From positions 2,976,001 through 3,040,000 of the forward strand of contig OX104130.1 of the NCBI GenBank assembly GCA_944470555.2: 64,000 nucleotides of DNA, given 5' to 3'. Within the stretch, counting starts at the first letter, position 1; the number at the start of each line of letters is the position of its first letter. This DNA comes from Heterobilharzia americana. Lineage: Eukaryota > Platyhelminthes > Trematoda > Strigeidida > Schistosomatidae. A program made the translations under genes and the position numbers. A model generated the notes under the pieces. It had not been told where the DNA came from. It saw only the letters and a program-made list of their open reading frames with translations, and did no database searches. This document shows, in pieces, positions 60,501 through 64,000 of the stretch.

Positions 60501-61110
60501 CTAAATTAGACAGTTAAGTCTTTCAACGCCAGGGTGATCTCTCACCTCCTCTCCGGAACTTTCTAAGGTGAATGGGGGGAAAATTTGTCAGATCTCATCA
60601 AGATTGTTCCAGTAAGGCAGCTTTCGTTGTGACAGAATCTGAGATAACTCATTGTATTAGTGACTGTTGTCTAAAACTTTATCAATAAGTGTATCCCAAT
60701 CTTTATGTAAGCATTTTCCTCAACCATAGAAAATCGTCCGGAAGGTATGCAAACGTCTTACTATGTAGTCTGCCGTACACTTTGGACAAAGCGCATAGAA
60801 TAAAGCGGTCAGAATTCGTCACTGCGACTGGTTTACGGGCTTTATACATGCGATAGTGGTTTGTTAACACTAAATTTGGTCTATTTTTAGGACAAGCAGC
60901 TAAGTCAGGGAGACTTTCATAACTCAGTTATTCAAAGAAATTGCAGCCAATATGAATTAAAATCTGCAGGATTGAAGTAGCATATTCAGTGAATTTATCA
61001 GCGAAAGTTGATAAATTGGAGAAAGTGCAGTCAGATGTCTCATGAACGTTTTTTATGTAGATATGTTTGTATTTGCTGAAATGCGCCAGACGACATTTGG
61101 TAGTAATGCT
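60501..61110. other. RTE 5' region and unassigned sequence
   Basis: The stretch to about 60620 may be more RTE leader. A minus-strand reading frame without stops, about 69 codons, runs 60915-60700 (contains LPDLAACPKNRPNLVLTNHY) and could be a remnant of an upstream open frame; it was not recognised. Confidence 0.35.
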
Positions 61111-61114
61111 GTTG

Positions 61115-61605
61115 TATTCATCATGAACCCACATCAATTTGAGAACCATCGAAGACCTGAAAGAAGTAGACATGTGTTTCGTCCTCACCTACGACCCCAT
61201 TCTACGAGTGATTGGACCAAGCACTCTAAAGTCTCACGGCAAATGCGTTAACCATGCGATCACTGGGTCGACGAAGTTCAGTGGTCTACAGATTCCTACT
61301 TGCTTCAGTCTACGATCTAGTGTGACTACCCATCAAGGTGGACAGTTGGCATCCGCTGAGCTTCAAACTGGCTGACCTTAATGGTCGCCGCTCCTCACTA
61401 GAATTTCAGGATATCCATCTCCAATCATGTCATTAATGAGCACTATGGAGTAATGTCGTGCTGAGGAGTTCTATAATAGCACGTTACCGTTGGTGTCCAG
61501 TGGTCCAAGGTTTCCAATGGCTCCCCTCTAGTTGATGTCACTCAGTGATGAATGCCATCTTTAAAAATAAAATCTCCACAGATCTAAAACCACATTTATG
61601 CCAAT
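61115..61605. mobile_element. Two family B SINE parts in opposite orientation
   Basis: The left part is minus-oriented (ribozyme 61165-61210, CTGANGA lost, GAAAC kept) and runs to the tail words at 61400-61430. A plus-oriented 3' end follows at 61455-61600, whose ribozyme keeps CTGAGGA (61472-61478) but has lost GAAA (GTTA). Confidence 0.6.
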
Positions 61606-61734
61606 TTTGTCGTTACAGAAGTGAAAACATAAATAGTTGAAGGTGGACCAATATATATTGATCAATACTGCTACACTCCAAACCACACTTTTTCTTGGAA
61701 ATACATCGATCTTGTCGAAACAACTTGAAACCAT

Positions 61735-61910
61735 TGATCTTGGTGACTAGCAGTGGAGTCTAGAAGGTGCACTTCGTCCTATTTTGATACTCATCAGCTG
61801 GATGTATGTGCGCCCACCAGGGCTCGAACCCATTATCCTTCACTCCAAACGCATGAGCGTCATCCATCAAGCCATCGGGGAACAATAGCCACCTCTTGTG
61901 CAGTAATAAC
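61735..61910 (-). mobile_element. Hammerhead SINE, family A, minus-oriented
   Basis: Good tRNA-like head (box B GGGCTCGAACCC, 61819-61830; 'actccaaacgcatgagcgtcatcc'). The ribozyme (61755-61812) keeps CTGATGA (minus, about 61791-61797), but stem II is weak and GAAA is GAAG. Confidence 0.66.
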
Positions 61911-63590
61911 AACAATAACTTGAAACCATTTAGATAAACTAAATCATCATCATCATGCAAGTTATGAAACCATGTTTCTTGCAGCGTTTATACATCCGTA
62001 TTACGATAAATATTCGAACAATTGGATGTAATCTGCTTTCTTCGGTAACAGGCCTGCAGTTTGTGCCAAGTATTTCTAGACTAGTCATTTGATCTATGAT
62101 AAAAGGGTTGGACCCCATTGTCATCCACTATAGTTTTTTTGCTTAATTTTTCTTTCAACTTGAGGAACGATAGGTTGGAATATTGTTTAAAATACGCTAG
62201 TGTGAATAACTCGATTAGATGACATAACTGAGTGATTAAAAAAAAGTAAAGAAAGGAGAAATTTGATAAACTATACTTCATAGGAAAATTAGGTACCTCA
62301 AAATTCAGTCAGACCATTGTGTCTTCCAAATGATATCAAAACTTACCAGACTTCGTTACCATAGCAACAAGAGATGATCGATGTATTATATTGTTTTGTT
62401 GAAGATGTATCCAAGACTATTTGTTAATATTCAGTTCATATAAAAAAAGGATAGTTCTCTGTCAGATGACCGTAGTTTGATTGACAGAAAAGTGGGGAAC
62501 CAATCATTCAGTTGGAAGTCATCTAAGCGCATCAAAATGAGGTTACACTCAAAGAGCTTACAAAACTTGAAAGTGGAGCTTTCCACAGACGGCTAAGCCT
62601 TACACGTAGGTTAAGATCTAACCAATTCACAATGGAATACATTGGAATGGTTGAACAATGTGCCAATATTGAACAGATTTGTAAGTTATACAAGATTATT
62701 TAATGTCAGAAAATGTTTTAGTGATTTTTATTATTTTTTTTCATCTTCTATCATCCAGCCAACCTTTGAAGGTGAAAATTCTACTTGAAAATATTTTTCT
62801 CTCGCTGTTTCGACTTACAGACTAGTAGGAGTGAAATAACCTTGACGTTGAAAAACTGAAATGACAAGCACCCTAAAAAGTATGGATGGGAAAGGGGGGG
62901 GCGGTTTGCCTTATCGCTACAGTTTTTCACTAGTCAGTGGTAATATTTTAGTATGAACCTGAAATTGTACCATCAGGAAAAGTTCTATTTTTAGCATTAT
63001 AGTGTGTGTGTGTGGAGGGGGGGGGGTACCTCAGCCTTTGAAAAGCGCTGCTGTACCCTTTAGAACATTCTACTCCTATTGAAGGTCATTTTTGATATTG
63101 TTTGGTTGTGTGTAGTGTCCGTGTATAGACATCCGCCTCTGCATTTCGCCACTGTGAAGGCTTGTTTAGTGCTACCTTTAGTGATATTATGGTTTTCAGT
63201 GGTGTCTATACTGTGTTACTCTGGCTAGGTATACTACTGAAAGCATAAGTAGTAAGAAACAGTTCACACTAACCTGTAGATTTCTTTGTCAGATAAAAAC
63301 GATTTAAACCCTGAATGCTGGAATAGGCAGATCAATGGTGATGTCTGAATACTCATCTTATTTACTAGTGTATTTTGTTACTGCATGAGACTTTTGTGTA
63401 AGGGATTACACCTTGTAGGCTTGCTGACTAGTGGTTGCCAAGGTGAGCCTATTAACACCACTAGAGTGAGTGGCAATTGACAAACAACTTAGCTGCCAAA
63501 AATGTCAACCTGAACCGTAAAATTTTTAAGTCATTTTAGATTACTCATCCTATTTAAGGTTTACCGTAACATGCAGGTTAACTAGCAGTC
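61911..63590. other. No recognised feature
   Basis: AT-rich; G-runs at 62895-62903 and 63017-63026 and a (TG)n run at 63003-63012. No family recognised. Confidence 0.35.
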
Positions 63591-63594
63591 AGAT

Positions 63595-63795
63595 TCAGGT
63601 GGTTAGAAGTAATTCATCGGGATCCACAAGTGACGAGGTGTCTGGGCTCCAAATGGGCAATGAGTTTTAGATTCAAGTCTTACTGGGAACAACATCATCC
63701 ATTGAAGTGCAGGTACATTCTGCTGACGAGTAAGTGCCAAGTAAGACTAAACGCGTGTCTTAGATTCAGCCGTTAGTCACCACCAAGAAAATTTC
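63595..63795 (+). mobile_element. Hammerhead SINE, family A, four-base insertion
   Basis: Plus-oriented. The head is degraded. The ribozyme (63710-63768) reads CTGACGA (63722-63728), then an extra GTAA, GTGCC...AAGAC, TAAAC (G12 to T) and GTC. The 3' end is 'gattcagccgttagtcaccacc'. Confidence 0.62.
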
Positions 63796-64000
63796 AAGAT
63801 AATGAAAAATCAGTCAGTAAATGAGGATAATTTGAAAACTGTTCGTGACAAGTTCGTGTCCTAATATACTTTGATTGCCTTCAAAGCCCAGTCTGTCAGA
63901 TGGTGTCAATATCTCTGAAAGGATGCATGCCGGAAGAGTAACATGTTGGCGCCAGATGATAATGTTTCTGCGTTCCAGAGTATCCTAATCGGGATGACAC

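Noticed and set aside
60700..60915. Stop-free minus-strand stretch upstream of the RTE
   Set aside because: Could be an ORF1 remnant, but no start, no family and only about 69 codons.

Overview
The window looks like intergenic, repeat-dense nuclear DNA from a blood fluke (genus Schistosoma or a close schistosome relative). The base composition is AT-rich and no intact host gene is visible. The decisive clue is the repeat content. Short tRNA-like elements carry hammerhead ribozyme cores (CTGANGA, a GTCC...GGAC stem II, GAAAC), which is the architecture known for the Sm-alpha SINE-like family. They occur with RTE/SR2-type and CR1-type LINEs and Penelope-like elements (PLEs) with GIY-YIG endonuclease domains. 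The species cannot be fixed from the sequence.

Layout. 0-9.6 kb: a Ty3/gypsy integrase tail, several decayed hammerhead SINEs, a compact element with tRNA-like terminal inverted repeats (6.76-7.21 kb) and a PLE endonuclease relic. 9.77-24.62 kb: a large inverted repeat, two arms of about 4.5 kb around a spacer of about 5.9 kb holding a defective RTE LINE. A third, truncated copy of part of the arm follows at 24.62-25.69 kb. 26.5-34.3 kb: an RTE 3' part, three PLE relics, long (CA)n and (TA)n tracts, and the second copy of the tRNA-TIR element. 34.9-49.9 kb: the densest run of hammerhead SINEs on both strands, two oppositely oriented CR1-like 3' ends, and one short open stretch at 47.1-47.3 kb with clean splice signals that may be a host exon. 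50-64 kb: a PLE, more SINEs, an SR2-like 3' end and a second defective RTE sharing its lesions with the copy in the palindrome spacer.

How the parts relate. Family A, B and C SINEs share the order tRNA-like promoter (box A, box B), then hammerhead. They would be transcribed by RNA polymerase III, self-processed, and mobilised by LINE or PLE reverse transcriptases such as those present here as relics. Most ribozyme copies are mutated; about seven keep both CTGANGA and GAAA. Nothing here forms an operon, and nearly all open reading frames shorter than about 110 codons look like chance or repeat remnants.
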